Source of the DNA: Candidatus Heimdallarchaeota archaeon
GTDB taxonomy: Archaea; Asgardarchaeota; Heimdallarchaeia; Heimdallarchaeales; Heimdallarchaeaceae
Length of the DNA: 36,565 nucleotides
Assembly: GCA_021399395.1 (NCBI GenBank)
Contig: JAAFKJ010000116.1
Span: forward strand, 1-36,565
Direction of reading: 5' to 3'
This document shows positions 23,818-32,868 of this stretch, in pieces. The number at the start of each line of letters is the position of its first letter. Positions within the stretch are counted from its first letter, which is position 1. The notes under the pieces are model-generated. The model was not told the origin of the DNA and made no database searches. It saw only the letters and a list, made by a program, of their open reading frames with translations. Position numbers and translations under genes: made by a program.

Positions 23818-25971
23818 ATGTATTCACTAACAGAAGTTAGACAAAGGATAGTGAAAACTGAACAATCTTTACAAGAATCATTAGAAAGAGATGGAAAGAA
23901 GAGAAGTGGTTCGTATTACACTCCAGATTTTATTGTTGAATACATGGTAAATAATTCTATATCACAAGCAATAGTTGATAGAATAAACAGTTTACAGAGT
24001 AGATCTGAATTTAGAAGCTTAAATGAGTTAATCAAGTGTCAAGATACTAAGATTCTCACCCTCTTATTCAGAGAGATACTGCCTAATTTTATGGTATGTG
24101 ACATTGCAATGGGGTGGGGGGTATTTTTGCTGCATACTTTTGATTTCTTTTTTTCGTTTTATCTTGCTTTTAACTCGTTTATTGTTGAAAATATGAATAA
24201 CACTTTGGAACAAGAGAAAACAGCAAAAGAGTGGATTATTGATAATATCATTTCAAACAATATCTGTGGGGTTGACTTATCTCCCATTTCAGCAGAACTA
24301 GCAAATTTGAAATTGATTGAGAAGGCATTGCTACATTTAAATCAAGAAGCTGCGGTTTTACCTAATTTCAATCTATTCACAGCTAATAGTCTTTTAGATA
24401 AACAGATCTTCTCTAATGATTTAAAAGAGACTTTTAATAAAGAGTATTTTGATGTAATTATTGGTAACCCCCCCTATATTAATGTGAAAAAATTAGATGT
24501 GAATGAAAGGAGAACATATTCTAGGTTATATCAAACCTATAATCCAAATGGGGATATCTCTAACGTTTTTTGGGAAAGAAGTTTAGAACTCTGTAAACAA
24601 GATGGCCGAATATCACTAATTACTCCGAGATATTGGTTAGAGGGAAATGATAGTGATAAACTTCGTGAATATCTGCTATCAAACTCCTCAATTAATGAGA
24701 TAATAGATTTCAGGAGTAACAGATCGCTTTTTCTTTCAACTGAAAATAAACTAGGTGTCGATACGGCTATAATTTCAATCAAAAAGCATGAAAATCAAGA
24801 GAATAATATATCTGTGTTAATTTCTCTCAATAATCACACTATAAACTCAATCGATAAAACTAGTTTCCGACAGCTTACCACTGATCAGAACTTATTATCT
24901 AAAAAACGTTGGACCTTTGAAAAAACTCCTATTATAAAAATGCTTGAGGATAGTGCAGATTATTATCTAGGCGATGATAAAAAACACAAAGAATTTAGCG
25001 GAATTTGTCATCTAGGCAAAGGTTGTTCCACTGGAAATAACAAGATTTTCAAATTAGCAAAGTTGTCTGACAGGATTTTCGAAGGTCACAATAAGATTAA
25101 TGTTAGTTTGGAGAAACAAGAATTGAGTGCTCTAAGATTATTAGTGAAGAACAGCGATATTTCGAAATTCAAATGGACACCCAGATCTGATTACTGGATA
25201 TATCTGAAAGGTAAGGATATTGAAGATTATCCTAATATTAAGGACTATCTTTCAAATTTTACAACTGTTTTAGAAAGAACTCAAAAGAAATATGGTTTGA
25301 AAGAGTATTACGATTATGCTGCTTATCGTTCTTTGGATTTGATATCCAATCAATTAAAAGTAATATGTCCGTATCAAGCAATAGAGAATAGATTCGCTTT
25401 GATTGCTGATAGAAACGTATCAACGATTAATGAAACTGATGTAATTACTTTAGTTATTAAAGAGAACATGAGAGAAAAAATAGATTATATGTATTTACTT
25501 TCAGTGCTAAATTCAGAGTTAATTCAATATTTTAGTATGATAAACAACAAAAAAATATATAATTTGTATGATTTTCGTTCCAATCAAATAGCTAATTTTC
25601 CTATTAAGAAATGTAATAAACAGCTTAGTTTTAGACTTCTAGCATCTCTTCTAATACAAATTTTGAGGAATTATCAAGAATCAAATTCAGATATTCCTGG
25701 AACTAGTTCACAATCATTATTTTCAATTATTAACGCACAGGTCTATGAGTTGTATTTTGAGGATTTGTTATCAACAGAGCTTAATGAGACAATAGAGAAA
25801 TATTTTGCGTCATTTGTTCCTAAAGAGCTGGATTCTCTTAGTATGACAGACATATCTAAGATGCTCAAAAGCATTTTAGATGATGATTCAGTAAGAAAAG
25901 ATTTAGAGAATATTAATAATCTTATTCAGGTTCAAGATATTCGTAAGTTTATCAAACTCTATTCAAAATAG
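23818..25971 (+). CDS. N6-adenine DNA methyltransferase, type IIG-like, no nuclease seen
   Basis: A 717-aa AdoMet-dependent methyltransferase. In order: motif X SGSYYTP (about 31-36), motif I as DIAMGWG (95-101), motif II GVDLSP (about D153) and the catalytic NPPY (217-220). A long C-terminal half (about 370-717) resembles a TaqI/Eco57I-type target recognition domain. Motif I is unusual: the usual DPAxGSG proline and serine are Ile and Trp. No PD-(D/E)xK nuclease is visible and no restriction gene is adjacent, so it looks orphan. ATG 23818 is preferred over the TTG at 23794. Its end overlaps the convergent deacetylase by 9 bases. Confidence 0.86.
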   Translation: MYSLTEVRQRIVKTEQSLQESLERDGKKRSGSYYTPDFIVEYMVNNSISQAIVDRINSLQSRSEFRSLNELIKCQDTKILTLLFREILPNFMVCDIAMGWGVFLLHTFDFFFSFYLAFNSFIVENMNNTLEQEKTAKEWIIDNIISNNICGVDLSPISAELANLKLIEKALLHLNQEAAVLPNFNLFTANSLLDKQIFSNDLKETFNKEYFDVIIGNPPYINVKKLDVNERRTYSRLYQTYNPNGDISNVFWERSLELCKQDGRISLITPRYWLEGNDSDKLREYLLSNSSINEIIDFRSNRSLFLSTENKLGVDTAIISIKKHENQENNISVLISLNNHTINSIDKTSFRQLTTDQNLLSKKRWTFEKTPIIKMLEDSADYYLGDDKKHKEFSGICHLGKGCSTGNNKIFKLAKLSDRIFEGHNKINVSLEKQELSALRLLVKNSDISKFKWTPRSDYWIYLKGKDIEDYPNIKDYLSNFTTVLERTQKKYGLKEYYDYAAYRSLDLISNQLKVICPYQAIENRFALIADRNVSTINETDVITLVIKENMREKIDYMYLLSVLNSELIQYFSMINNKKIYNLYDFRSNQIANFPIKKCNKQLSFRLLASLLIQILRNYQESNSDIPGTSSQSLFSIINAQVYELYFEDLLSTELNETIEKYFASFVPKELDSLSMTDISKMLKSILDDDSVRKDLENINNLIQVQDIRKFIKLYSK

Positions 25972-26853
25972 GTTGTTTTCCTCCAACCAGCGAGTTGGTG
26001 TCGATATCATTGCACCATGCTCCTCTAATTTGTCTATTAAATTAGTAAATGCTACGACATTCTTCTGAATTTCTGTTTTTGTTAAATATCTATTTTGAGA
26101 GATGAAATAAGCAAAATGCCAAGAGTGTAAATTTATTGAGATGTAAGAGTTCTTGTCTTTTGAGTTTTTTAGAATTTGGACATAGTTTTTAACTACTTCT
26201 TCTTCAGATCTCTTTCCTTCAAATAAAGGCCACAAATAAGTATACATTCCCTTCATGACACTCTCTTTTGGTGTTTTTATAACTGGAAACTCAATAATAT
26301 CGTCATTAATTTTATATGGAAATATCCCTGCTTCTGACTGCTTGTAGATTGAGCTATCGTGAGTGAACTCTAGTTTTGAGAGTATGTCAATTGTATTTGA
26401 TGAGAGTTTCATATATGGTGCTCGAAATCCATGAACTTCTGTTGATAGTAGGTTTTCAATTTCTTTTTTTGCACTTTGTAGTAGCTCAAACTCTTCATCT
26501 TCGGAGAATTTGATTCCTGTCTCTTCTCCTGTCAAATCTTCATGGTCATAACCATGTAATCCGTGTTCAAAAAAAGGTTGATTGAGTTTGCTAAACGAAT
26601 TTTGCTGTAATTTGTTAAATAGCTTCAAACTTCTTGCTTCATGGTAGAATGTTGTAGGGACCTTGTTATCATTTAGATAAGTGATTAAAGGATTAAAGGA
26701 TTCTATTGTGCCTTTTAGGGATACAGACAGTTCAGGATCCTTTGTGATTTCTTCTGATTCGTTTTTTATTATGTTACTTACTGCATGTTTGTGTTTATCC
26801 ATGGGTATTGCATAATCTCTATCAAAATCAATACAGATGAATACGTAACTCAT
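25963..26853 (-). CDS. Polysaccharide deacetylase-like (NodB/CE4) protein
   Basis: A 296-aa protein of the NodB fold. Motif 1 is CIDFDRD (D9, D11). Motif 2 is HGYDH (H100, H104), the metal-binding HxxxH. Motif 3 is GFRAPY (about 142-147), and the later motif INLHSWHF supplies the catalytic His. These are the residues of zinc-dependent N- or O-deacetylases acting on sugars. There is no signal peptide, so it would act in the cytosol, perhaps on a glycan precursor. It ends within the methyltransferase 3' end on the opposite strand. Confidence 0.86.
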   Translation of the reverse strand: MSYVFICIDFDRDYAIPMDKHKHAVSNIIKNESEEITKDPELSVSLKGTIESFNPLITYLNDNKVPTTFYHEARSLKLFNKLQQNSFSKLNQPFFEHGLHGYDHEDLTGEETGIKFSEDEEFELLQSAKKEIENLLSTEVHGFRAPYMKLSSNTIDILSKLEFTHDSSIYKQSEAGIFPYKINDDIIEFPVIKTPKESVMKGMYTYLWPLFEGKRSEEEVVKNYVQILKNSKDKNSYISINLHSWHFAYFISQNRYLTKTEIQKNVVAFTNLIDKLEEHGAMISTPTRWLEENNLF

Positions 26854-26877
26854 ATTATCAACTACAACCTTATGATT

Positions 26878-27126
26878 TTAGTGTTTTACTGCTAAAATTA
26901 TAGTTTTTCCCCTCACATCTACAACTTCACTATTGGTTAGTTCAGCGATATTTCTTCCAATATCTCTAGCGACATCTGTAGGAATTACTTTCAAACATTT
27001 AATTTTGACTGCTCTATCCTTTTTCAATACATTCTGAACTTCGCGAATTATCCCTTCAGTTATACCTTGTTTACCAATTCGTACTTTTGGGGATTCTAAA
27101 CGAATTTTGTTAATTATGTCCTTCAT
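26878..27126 (-). CDS. CRM/YhbY RNA-binding protein
   Basis: An 82-aa single CRM domain protein. The pattern VRIGKQGITEGIIREVQNVLKKDRAVKIKC holds the GxxG loop (GKQG) and the following helix (described in parts). The end is VVDVRGKTIILAVKH. YhbY proteins bind rRNA and associate with the large subunit during assembly. The start overlaps the 3' end of the Rnp4 gene by 17 bases, so both are probably translated from one message. Confidence 0.93.
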   Translation of the reverse strand: MKDIINKIRLESPKVRIGKQGITEGIIREVQNVLKKDRAVKIKCLKVIPTDVARDIGRNIAELTNSEVVDVRGKTIILAVKH

Positions 27127-27499
27127 TTATGCCCTCCTTGCGTTGGTAATATGGTATTCTAGTATATCTGTTACAGTTAAAACACAGTGTTGCAACAACT
27201 TTGTTGGAGGAAGAGAGTCGAACACGACAGTTTTTGCCAGGATAAAGAAAGCTTTTACAATGCTTACAAAACCTCTTTTTCCATTCAGAAGGAAACTTTA
27301 TTCTTGTTCTCATTTGTAATTTTCGGGCTTGTTTTGCTAGTTTTTGAGCTAAATCATTATCGGTTTTAATTGTCTCATTAGCCTGCTCCATTAGAGAGAT
27401 CACTTGGTCTCTAATGTCCTCTTGAGATAATATCTGTGTTTTCTTCCGTCGAGGTTTTCGTCGATTTCTCTGAAATTGAACAGGCTTATCAGTTGGCAT
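27110..27499 (-). CDS. RNase P protein component 4 (Rnp4/Rpp21)
   Basis: Archaeal RNase P subunit, which helps cut tRNA 5' leaders. The 129-aa protein has a very basic N-terminus (QRNRRKPRRKKT), two helices, and the zinc ribbon RFCKHCKSFLYPGKNCRVR followed by TLCFNCNRYTRIPY, giving four cysteines. Length and motif spacing are normal. It lies directly upstream of the CRM gene, a common archaeal pairing of RNA-maturation genes. Confidence 0.93.
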   Translation of the reverse strand: MPTDKPVQFQRNRRKPRRKKTQILSQEDIRDQVISLMEQANETIKTDNDLAQKLAKQARKLQMRTRIKFPSEWKKRFCKHCKSFLYPGKNCRVRLSSSNKVVATLCFNCNRYTRIPYYQRKEGINEGHN

Positions 27500-27586
27500 T
27501 AAGTTTCTTCCTTGTCAGAAGATAAGTAAAAGGCTTATCAAAGTTTCTTTATGTTGTTTTTTCAGAAATCAAAGAAATAGAAGATG

Positions 27587-28720
27587 TTAGGAAGGAGGAG
27601 TTGGAATGTTCTTAACTAGTTTTTTCATTTCATCTTCAGAAACTTCCTTTCCGTAAGATACAAGAGGTTTAGCTGGTTTTGATTCAACATTAATATTTTC
27701 GATCTTTATCTTATAGGTACTATCTTTAGCTTGTTTTTTACCGAACAATGAAAATAACCGGTTTCCCTCGTATTGTCCTGGTTTCCTCTTTCTTATGAAA
27801 CTAGGAAACTTTACTAGTTGCAATATCTGAATAATTTTATTCTTAGGAGTTACTATCGTCTGATTAATTTCTTTATGGGAAGGCAAAGCTTCTTTTCGAG
27901 CTTTTCTTTTAGAAATTGTTTGAATATTGGGTATAAATCGCTCGATTTTGAAATATGCGTCCCAGTCGGTAGAGGTTTGTTGTTTATTTGTTAGACCTAA
28001 TAGGAACAAGACCTTGTTACGTTTTATTTCATTTAGAGAGTGGAAACGTAAAGTAAAAGAAATTCGTTCTTTGTAGAGAATGGAGAGTTGTTGCAATTTG
28101 TTTAGAAATTCAATGCTCTCTTCAAAAGTTGATCCTTTATAGGATATGAGAATATTTCTTAAAGAATCAAGATTCTTTTTCTGTTTTTTAGTGGTTTTGG
28201 AGCTTAAATTTATTTTACAGTTTCCAAAACTTAGCAAATCTTGGAAATATTGGATAACTTCACCATTAGCCTCTTTTGGTAAAACTAGAGAAGAAAAAAC
28301 CCAATATTTATTCGCAATTTTAATAATTCTTGATTCTGATGTCTTTTTCAAAGGCGCAAAGTAAGCTTCCATTAAATCCTCCGCAAACCTCATGTGGTTT
28401 GTAGTAGAAATTATCAAATACGGACTAAGTGGTTCGATGATTTGCATTTTATCAAGAAGAGTAGATACTTTGTTTATTACTTCTCCAACGTTTTCAGCTG
28501 AAATAACTAAAATTAGTTTAAGAGATGATTTTGACATCTGAATAACGTATGAATAACCAAAAGAATCAAAGAAGTTGAAGATCCTTCTAGACAGTTGGGA
28601 TAGAACACCATCCTCGATTTTAGTAATGGAGAAACAAATAACAGAAATAGCTTGACTATCTGACTCTAATATTACAAAATCATCAGTATTATGGATTTGA
28701 AACTTTGACATAGTATCCAT
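27587..28720 (-). CDS. Unknown protein next to ftsZ
   Basis: A 377-aa soluble-looking protein. The N-terminal ~150 residues alternate beta strands and amphipathic helices (ISVICFSITKIEDGVLSQLS, SYVIQMSKSSLKLILVISA). A middle charged part follows, and the C-terminal 80 residues are basic and likely disordered, ending in a Pro-rich KNIPTPPS. I recognise no domain. It starts 55 bases downstream of the ftsZ stop on the same strand, with AT-rich DNA between, so it may be co-expressed with the cell-division gene. Confidence 0.65.
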   Translation of the reverse strand: MDTMSKFQIHNTDDFVILESDSQAISVICFSITKIEDGVLSQLSRRIFNFFDSFGYSYVIQMSKSSLKLILVISAENVGEVINKVSTLLDKMQIIEPLSPYLIISTTNHMRFAEDLMEAYFAPLKKTSESRIIKIANKYWVFSSLVLPKEANGEVIQYFQDLLSFGNCKINLSSKTTKKQKKNLDSLRNILISYKGSTFEESIEFLNKLQQLSILYKERISFTLRFHSLNEIKRNKVLFLLGLTNKQQTSTDWDAYFKIERFIPNIQTISKRKARKEALPSHKEINQTIVTPKNKIIQILQLVKFPSFIRKRKPGQYEGNRLFSLFGKKQAKDSTYKIKIENINVESKPAKPLVSYGKEVSEDEMKKLVKNIPTPPS

Positions 28721-28775
28721 TATTATATAGAGATTAGAGCATAAAAACCCAAAAATAAATGGAGAATAAATAAAT

Positions 28776-29939
28776 TTAGTCTCTCCATAATGCTTCGATA
28801 GAAATTTCTTCAGGCTTGCTCAGATGAGGAGATTTTACTTCTGCAATAACAATTGTAACTGCAAGTTCATCATCTGGCATCATATCATCTATGTTACATC
28901 CCCAAACGAACTCAGCTTTAGGATGGATTTGATCTGTAATCATGGTTGTAATTGTATCAACTTCAGTCATCGATATGTTTTTGTTAGCTTTAATATTAAC
29001 TAGAGAACCAGTTGATGAGTTTATATCGACATCAAGCAAAGGATTAGATAATGCGTTTGTTATTGCTTGAATAGCTCTATTTTCACCTTTTCCTTTTCCA
29101 ACACCAATCACAGCAGGACCACTTCGACGTAAGATTTTCTTTGTATCTGCAAAGTCTACATTAACTCTTGCTGGTAGAACAATTAATTCTGTTAAACCAA
29201 CAACAGCATTTATCAAAACATCGTCTGCCAATTTGAAAGCATCCCACAAAGTGAAATCCGGTGCATACATTAACAATTTCTCATTGGGTACAACAATTAT
29301 GGTGTTTGAATATTCATTTAATTCTTGTAATCCCTCTAGAGCGGTTTCCATCTTACTCTGTCCCTCAGATGCGAAAGGTAGTGTGCATACACTTACAACT
29401 AAACAACCTTCTTCTTGGGCTATTTTGGCAACATGGGGAGCTGCACCTGTTCCGGTACCTTTACCTAATCCACAAGCAACAAAGACCAAATCATTTCCTC
29501 TAACAAGTTCTCGAAGGTCTTCTTCATTCTCTTCGGATGCTGCACGACCGATATTGGGGTCATTTCCCGCTCCTGTACCGTTTGTTAATTCTCTACCAAG
29601 AAGCATTTTTCGTTCTGCTTGAGTACTCAAAAGATGCCTCGCATCAGTGTTAACTGCAACGGTGGTTGCTCCAATAATGCCCCCTCTTGTCATAATATTG
29701 TTGATGGCGTTAGATCCTGCACCGCCAACTCCAACAGCTAATATTCTATTAGATTGAAGAACTTGTTGTATGAAAGAATCTACAGAGCGACTGGAAAAAC
29801 GATCGGAAGAGCCACTTTGACTGCTTAGAAGTTTTTCAAGTTCCTTATCGGCATCCTCGCTGTCAAAAGTTTGATTTTTATCATCTGGATTTAAACTATC
29901 TTCTTCCTCATCTAGATTCATTATATAATGTTCATCCAT
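28776..29939 (-). CDS. ftsZ: Cell division protein FtsZ
   Basis: Tubulin-family GTPase that forms the division ring. The 387-aa protein has an acidic N-terminal extension of about 60 residues, then ILAVGVGGAGSNAINNI, NTDARHL, and the tubulin signature as GLGKGTGTGAAP (157-168). The synergy loop is NVDFAD (260-265). The C-terminal domain follows, and the end IEALWRD is short. The first glycine of the usual GGGTGTG is Lys. The ATG at 29939 is used; one at 29921 is possible. Two tRNA-Gly genes lie just upstream on the same strand. Confidence 0.95.
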   Translation of the reverse strand: MDEHYIMNLDEEEDSLNPDDKNQTFDSEDADKELEKLLSSQSGSSDRFSSRSVDSFIQQVLQSNRILAVGVGGAGSNAINNIMTRGGIIGATTVAVNTDARHLLSTQAERKMLLGRELTNGTGAGNDPNIGRAASEENEEDLRELVRGNDLVFVACGLGKGTGTGAAPHVAKIAQEEGCLVVSVCTLPFASEGQSKMETALEGLQELNEYSNTIIVVPNEKLLMYAPDFTLWDAFKLADDVLINAVVGLTELIVLPARVNVDFADTKKILRRSGPAVIGVGKGKGENRAIQAITNALSNPLLDVDINSSTGSLVNIKANKNISMTEVDTITTMITDQIHPKAEFVWGCNIDDMMPDDELAVTIVIAEVKSPHLSKPEEISIEALWRD

Positions 29940-30046
29940 ATGTACTCAGTCAAATTTTGTATAACACAAATAACAACGCAAATATGACCGAGAAGACTCC
30001 TCAGTATTACACTTTTGATTTTTTTCCTGTTTTTAAGAAAGAGAAT

Positions 30047-30121
30047 TGGTGCACGCGCCGGGATTCGAACCCGGGTTCCAGCCGTGGCAGGGCTGAGTCC
30101 TACCAACTAGACTACGCGAGC
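30047..30121 (-). tRNA. tRNA-Gly(GCC)
   Basis: Acceptor GCTCGCG pairs with CGCGTGC with one U-U mismatch at 3-70. The anticodon stem CAGCC/GGCTG and loop CTGCCAC give anticodon GCC (30086-30088 on the plus strand). The T-arm is CCGGG-TTCGAAT-CCCGG. The discriminator is A, and CCA is encoded (30047-30049). Confidence 0.94.
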
Positions 30122-30136
30122 GTTTGTTCTTGTTGT

Positions 30137-30210
30137 TGGTACGCCAACCGGGATTTGAACCCGGGTTCCCAGCTTGGAAGGCTGAAGTCCTACCGCTAGA
30201 CTATTGGCGT
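30137..30210 (-). tRNA. tRNA-Gly(UCC)
   Basis: Acceptor ACGCCAA pairs with TTGGCGT. The anticodon stem TCAGC/GCTGG and loop CTTCCAA give anticodon TCC (30176-30178 on the plus strand). The T-arm is CCGGG-TTCAAAT-CCCGG. The discriminator is A, and CCA is encoded (30137-30139). It lies 15 bases upstream of tRNA-Gly(GCC), so both are likely cut from one precursor. Confidence 0.94.
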
Positions 30211-30404
30211 ATTTTCAACTACATTTTTTGTTCAAACCTTTGTTTTTAATCTTTTTGTTCTATTTGTTGTTTTCCAAACTTGTAAATGGTAAAACATTAT
30301 TAAAACAAATTAAATGTATTTTATGGCATTACTTCATTATTGAATATTCTGTTTAAACTTGTTTTTAAAAATAATGTAAAAAAGTAGAAGTGAATGGGTA
30401 TTAT

Positions 30405-31661
30405 TTACTTACCCCATTTCTCAAGAGATTTGGCTAGTTCGACATGATCTTTTGCATATTCATCAAGTGATATACCTTTCAAAGTAGCATCTAGAGCTTG
30501 TTTCATAGCCATAGCACCTTTACGAGTTCCATCAGGGTGACCGTGAATTCCTCCTCCAGCTTGAATGATGAGGTTATTACCACCATGTTTTACCAAGTTA
30601 GGTATTTTAGCAGGATATAGACCGCCAGATGCAACTGGAAAGGTTTGTTTAAATTCATACATAGGATTAAGCATAGCATCTTTGATTTGAAGCTCAAGAT
30701 CTAATTCTGTATCCATTTTACCTTGACCATATGATCCTATGTGAAGCTGATCGCCACCAACCATACGAACTATCTTAGAAACTGGTAACATAGAAATACC
30801 GTGTCTCTGGTTACGAGTAAAAGCTGCATGCATAGTTCTATGAACATGAATAGGTACTTTAATACTGGGATCAGCTGCCATTTGAGCCAATTCTTGAAAT
30901 CCGGTGAGAATAACGTCTATCATAAGACATTTTGCTCCATTGTCTATAGCTTCTTCTATTCTTCTCCACATAACATCATGTTTAGCTGTTACATTTACTG
31001 CATGGATTACAGTTCTTCCTGTTTCTTCTTTTACTTGATCCATCTTTTCTAATACGGCAACTGTTCTATCGGATATTGGACAGAATGGTTGATTGCTTAG
31101 ATTTTCGTCGTCTTTGATAAAGTCTACACCACCTATTGCTGCTTCATAAGCTACTGTGGCCCATTCTTTAGCAGTCAAACCCATCTTTGGCTTAACAATA
31201 GTTCCTACATGAGGACGATTTGGAAATTCACCTTTGTCAGTTCCTAAGATTTTACGAACCCCTTCAACACCAAATTTTGGTCCAGGAAAGTTTTCAGCAA
31301 TACTACGAGGAAATTCAACATCCAACCATCGTATATTGCGAAGGGCACCCAAACCAAAAAGATTACCAGCTAGCATGGATAAAATGCTAGTAATTCCTGC
31401 TTCAGTATCAAAAGTTTCTGTTTTAAACCCAATTAATACTTCTCCACTCTGATATCCATCATGGTCACCAATGATTTTGGTATCCAAAATCTCTGCTCTT
31501 AACCTAGGGATGATATCAATTTCTGTGTTTTCAATTGTAGTAAGCTTGGTCCATGTACCAACACTTTCTTCGTCACATATTTCTTCTGCAGCCACTTCAA
31601 CTGACTTAACATGCTCGACATAGTAGCGAGCGACTAATAATTCTTCATATTTATCTTTCAT
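30405..31661 (-). CDS. rbcL: Ribulose-1,5-bisphosphate carboxylase large subunit, archaeal form III type
   Basis: Fixes CO2 onto ribulose-1,5-bisphosphate to give two 3-phosphoglycerates. In the 418-aa protein the catalytic residues are intact: K157 in TIVKPKMG, carbamyl-lysine K183 with D185 and E186 in FIKDDE, H274-R275 in HVHRTMHA, H307, loop-6 K315 in GQGKMD, S345 in ASGGLYP, and QAGGGIHGHPDG. There is no small subunit gene. Pairing with R15P isomerase points to form III and nucleoside/AMP salvage rather than a Calvin cycle. GAGGTAA lies about 7 bases before the ATG. Confidence 0.94.
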   Translation of the reverse strand: MKDKYEELLVARYYVEHVKSVEVAAEEICDEESVGTWTKLTTIENTEIDIIPRLRAEILDTKIIGDHDGYQSGEVLIGFKTETFDTEAGITSILSMLAGNLFGLGALRNIRWLDVEFPRSIAENFPGPKFGVEGVRKILGTDKGEFPNRPHVGTIVKPKMGLTAKEWATVAYEAAIGGVDFIKDDENLSNQPFCPISDRTVAVLEKMDQVKEETGRTVIHAVNVTAKHDVMWRRIEEAIDNGAKCLMIDVILTGFQELAQMAADPSIKVPIHVHRTMHAAFTRNQRHGISMLPVSKIVRMVGGDQLHIGSYGQGKMDTELDLELQIKDAMLNPMYEFKQTFPVASGGLYPAKIPNLVKHGGNNLIIQAGGGIHGHPDGTRKGAMAMKQALDATLKGISLDEYAKDHVELAKSLEKWGK

Positions 31662-31689
31662 AATTTATTACCTCATAATTTAATCATAA

Positions 31690-32628
31690 TTATATCATTT
31701 CATCATTCATTACCATGAATGGATATTCTTGTTTGACTATAAGATATACAACTGCTGGTGAAAAGACTCCAGCTTCAGATATGATTCCATCTATAAGCTC
31801 ATGCGATACTGTTTCAAATGCTGGATTAAGGAAATTGAGTCCTTTTGGAGGATTTTCCCATATCTCTTCACTTTCTCGCATTTCTATCTCAGATAGTTTT
31901 CCTATACTTGTTTCTGGATCATATTTCAAGAGATTTATCGCCGAATAAAATGGAATATCCATTTCACGGGCAGCCAATGCTAATAATCTTGTTCCTATCT
32001 TATTGATGACTGTACCTTGACTAGTTATAGAATCTGCACCAGTAATTATGATATCTACATCGTGTCTGTTCATTACCCATCTCATAGCGCTGTCTACAAC
32101 TTGAGTTGTAGTAATTCCTGCATCTACAAGTTCTTTTGCTGTTATACGTCCTTGATAACGAGGACGTGTCTCAGTACAGTAAACTCTAATGTCTTTATCT
32201 TGTTTATGTGCCTCTAAAATGATGCCAGTAGACAAAGATGAATGACAATGAGTCATGATGGTACTCCCCTTCTTTATTCGATGAGCACCATATTGGATAA
32301 CTTTTCGTTTTGATTCCTTTAATAGATTAATGTATTCTTCTGCAAAGGATTTTACTACTTCTCTTGCCTCCTGAATTGTAGAAGCTTTATCGTGAAGATT
32401 GTAAACAATATATCTTAAACCATTTCTTAATGCTGGTTCAGTAGCTCTTGCTGTTGCCAAAGCTTGACGTGCTTCCTCTAATTCCTTGAACATGTTATCT
32501 ATGGAAGCAACTTCAAGACGCTCTGCTAGTGAAGAAAAGGCATTGACGCCCTCAATAGCAATATTAGTCGCACCTTGAATTTTAAGTGAACGAATATCAT
32601 CTACAATCTGTATAAATGCTGAATCCAA
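31690..32628 (-). CDS. Ribose-1,5-bisphosphate isomerase
   Basis: Converts ribose-1,5-bisphosphate to ribulose-1,5-bisphosphate, the substrate of the RuBisCO 28 bases downstream. The 312-aa eIF2B-like protein has ARATEPALRNGLRY (a phosphate-site region), THCHSSLSTG with the likely catalytic Cys (C128), ETRPRYQGR, and ITGADSITSQGTVINKIGT with the likely catalytic Asp (D199). This combination separates it from plain eIF2B and from methylthioribose-1-phosphate isomerase. The TTG start at 32628 is supported by GGTGAT 4 bases upstream. Confidence 0.92.
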   Translation of the reverse strand: MDSAFIQIVDDIRSLKIQGATNIAIEGVNAFSSLAERLEVASIDNMFKELEEARQALATARATEPALRNGLRYIVYNLHDKASTIQEAREVVKSFAEEYINLLKESKRKVIQYGAHRIKKGSTIMTHCHSSLSTGIILEAHKQDKDIRVYCTETRPRYQGRITAKELVDAGITTTQVVDSAMRWVMNRHDVDIIITGADSITSQGTVINKIGTRLLALAAREMDIPFYSAINLLKYDPETSIGKLSEIEMRESEEIWENPPKGLNFLNPAFETVSHELIDGIISEAGVFSPAVVYLIVKQEYPFMVMNDEMI

Positions 32629-32669
32629 TTAAATCACCAATAGACAATTAAAGACAATAACGGGAACCA

Positions 32670-32676
32670 TAATAAA
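32670..32676 (-). promoter_or_regulatory. TATA-like element of the isomerase-RuBisCO operon
   Basis: On the minus strand TTTATTA lies about 42-48 bases before the TTG start of the isomerase, which would give a leader of about 20 bases containing the GGTGAT motif. Assigned by pattern and spacing only. Confidence 0.4.
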
Positions 32677-32698
32677 GAATTGTGGTTAGAACAATTTT

Positions 32699-32722
32699 TG
32701 GTGGGACATGAAGGATTCGAAC
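32699..32722 (-). pseudogene. Decayed tRNA 3' end (acceptor/T-arm remnant)
   Basis: The 24 bases on the plus strand, TGGTGGGACATGAAGGATTC followed by GAAC, match the 3' end of the CAU tRNA at 35754-35777 (TGGTGGGGCACGACGGATTC then GAAC) at 21 of 24 positions, in the same orientation. The T-loop and CCA are kept, but the stems no longer pair and the rest of the tRNA is missing. It lies 147 bases before the 959-aa gene. Confidence 0.7.
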
Positions 32723-32868
32723 TTATCCGAGTTTTTATACCATTTTGCTCATTATATTTTGAATGCATTCTGAACTCTATAAATTTTCTAAGGGTGATTT
32801 AGATTAACACAGAGATTGAAACTGAAATAACTGACAATGAACTATCCAAAGCAAGAGAAATTGAAGAG

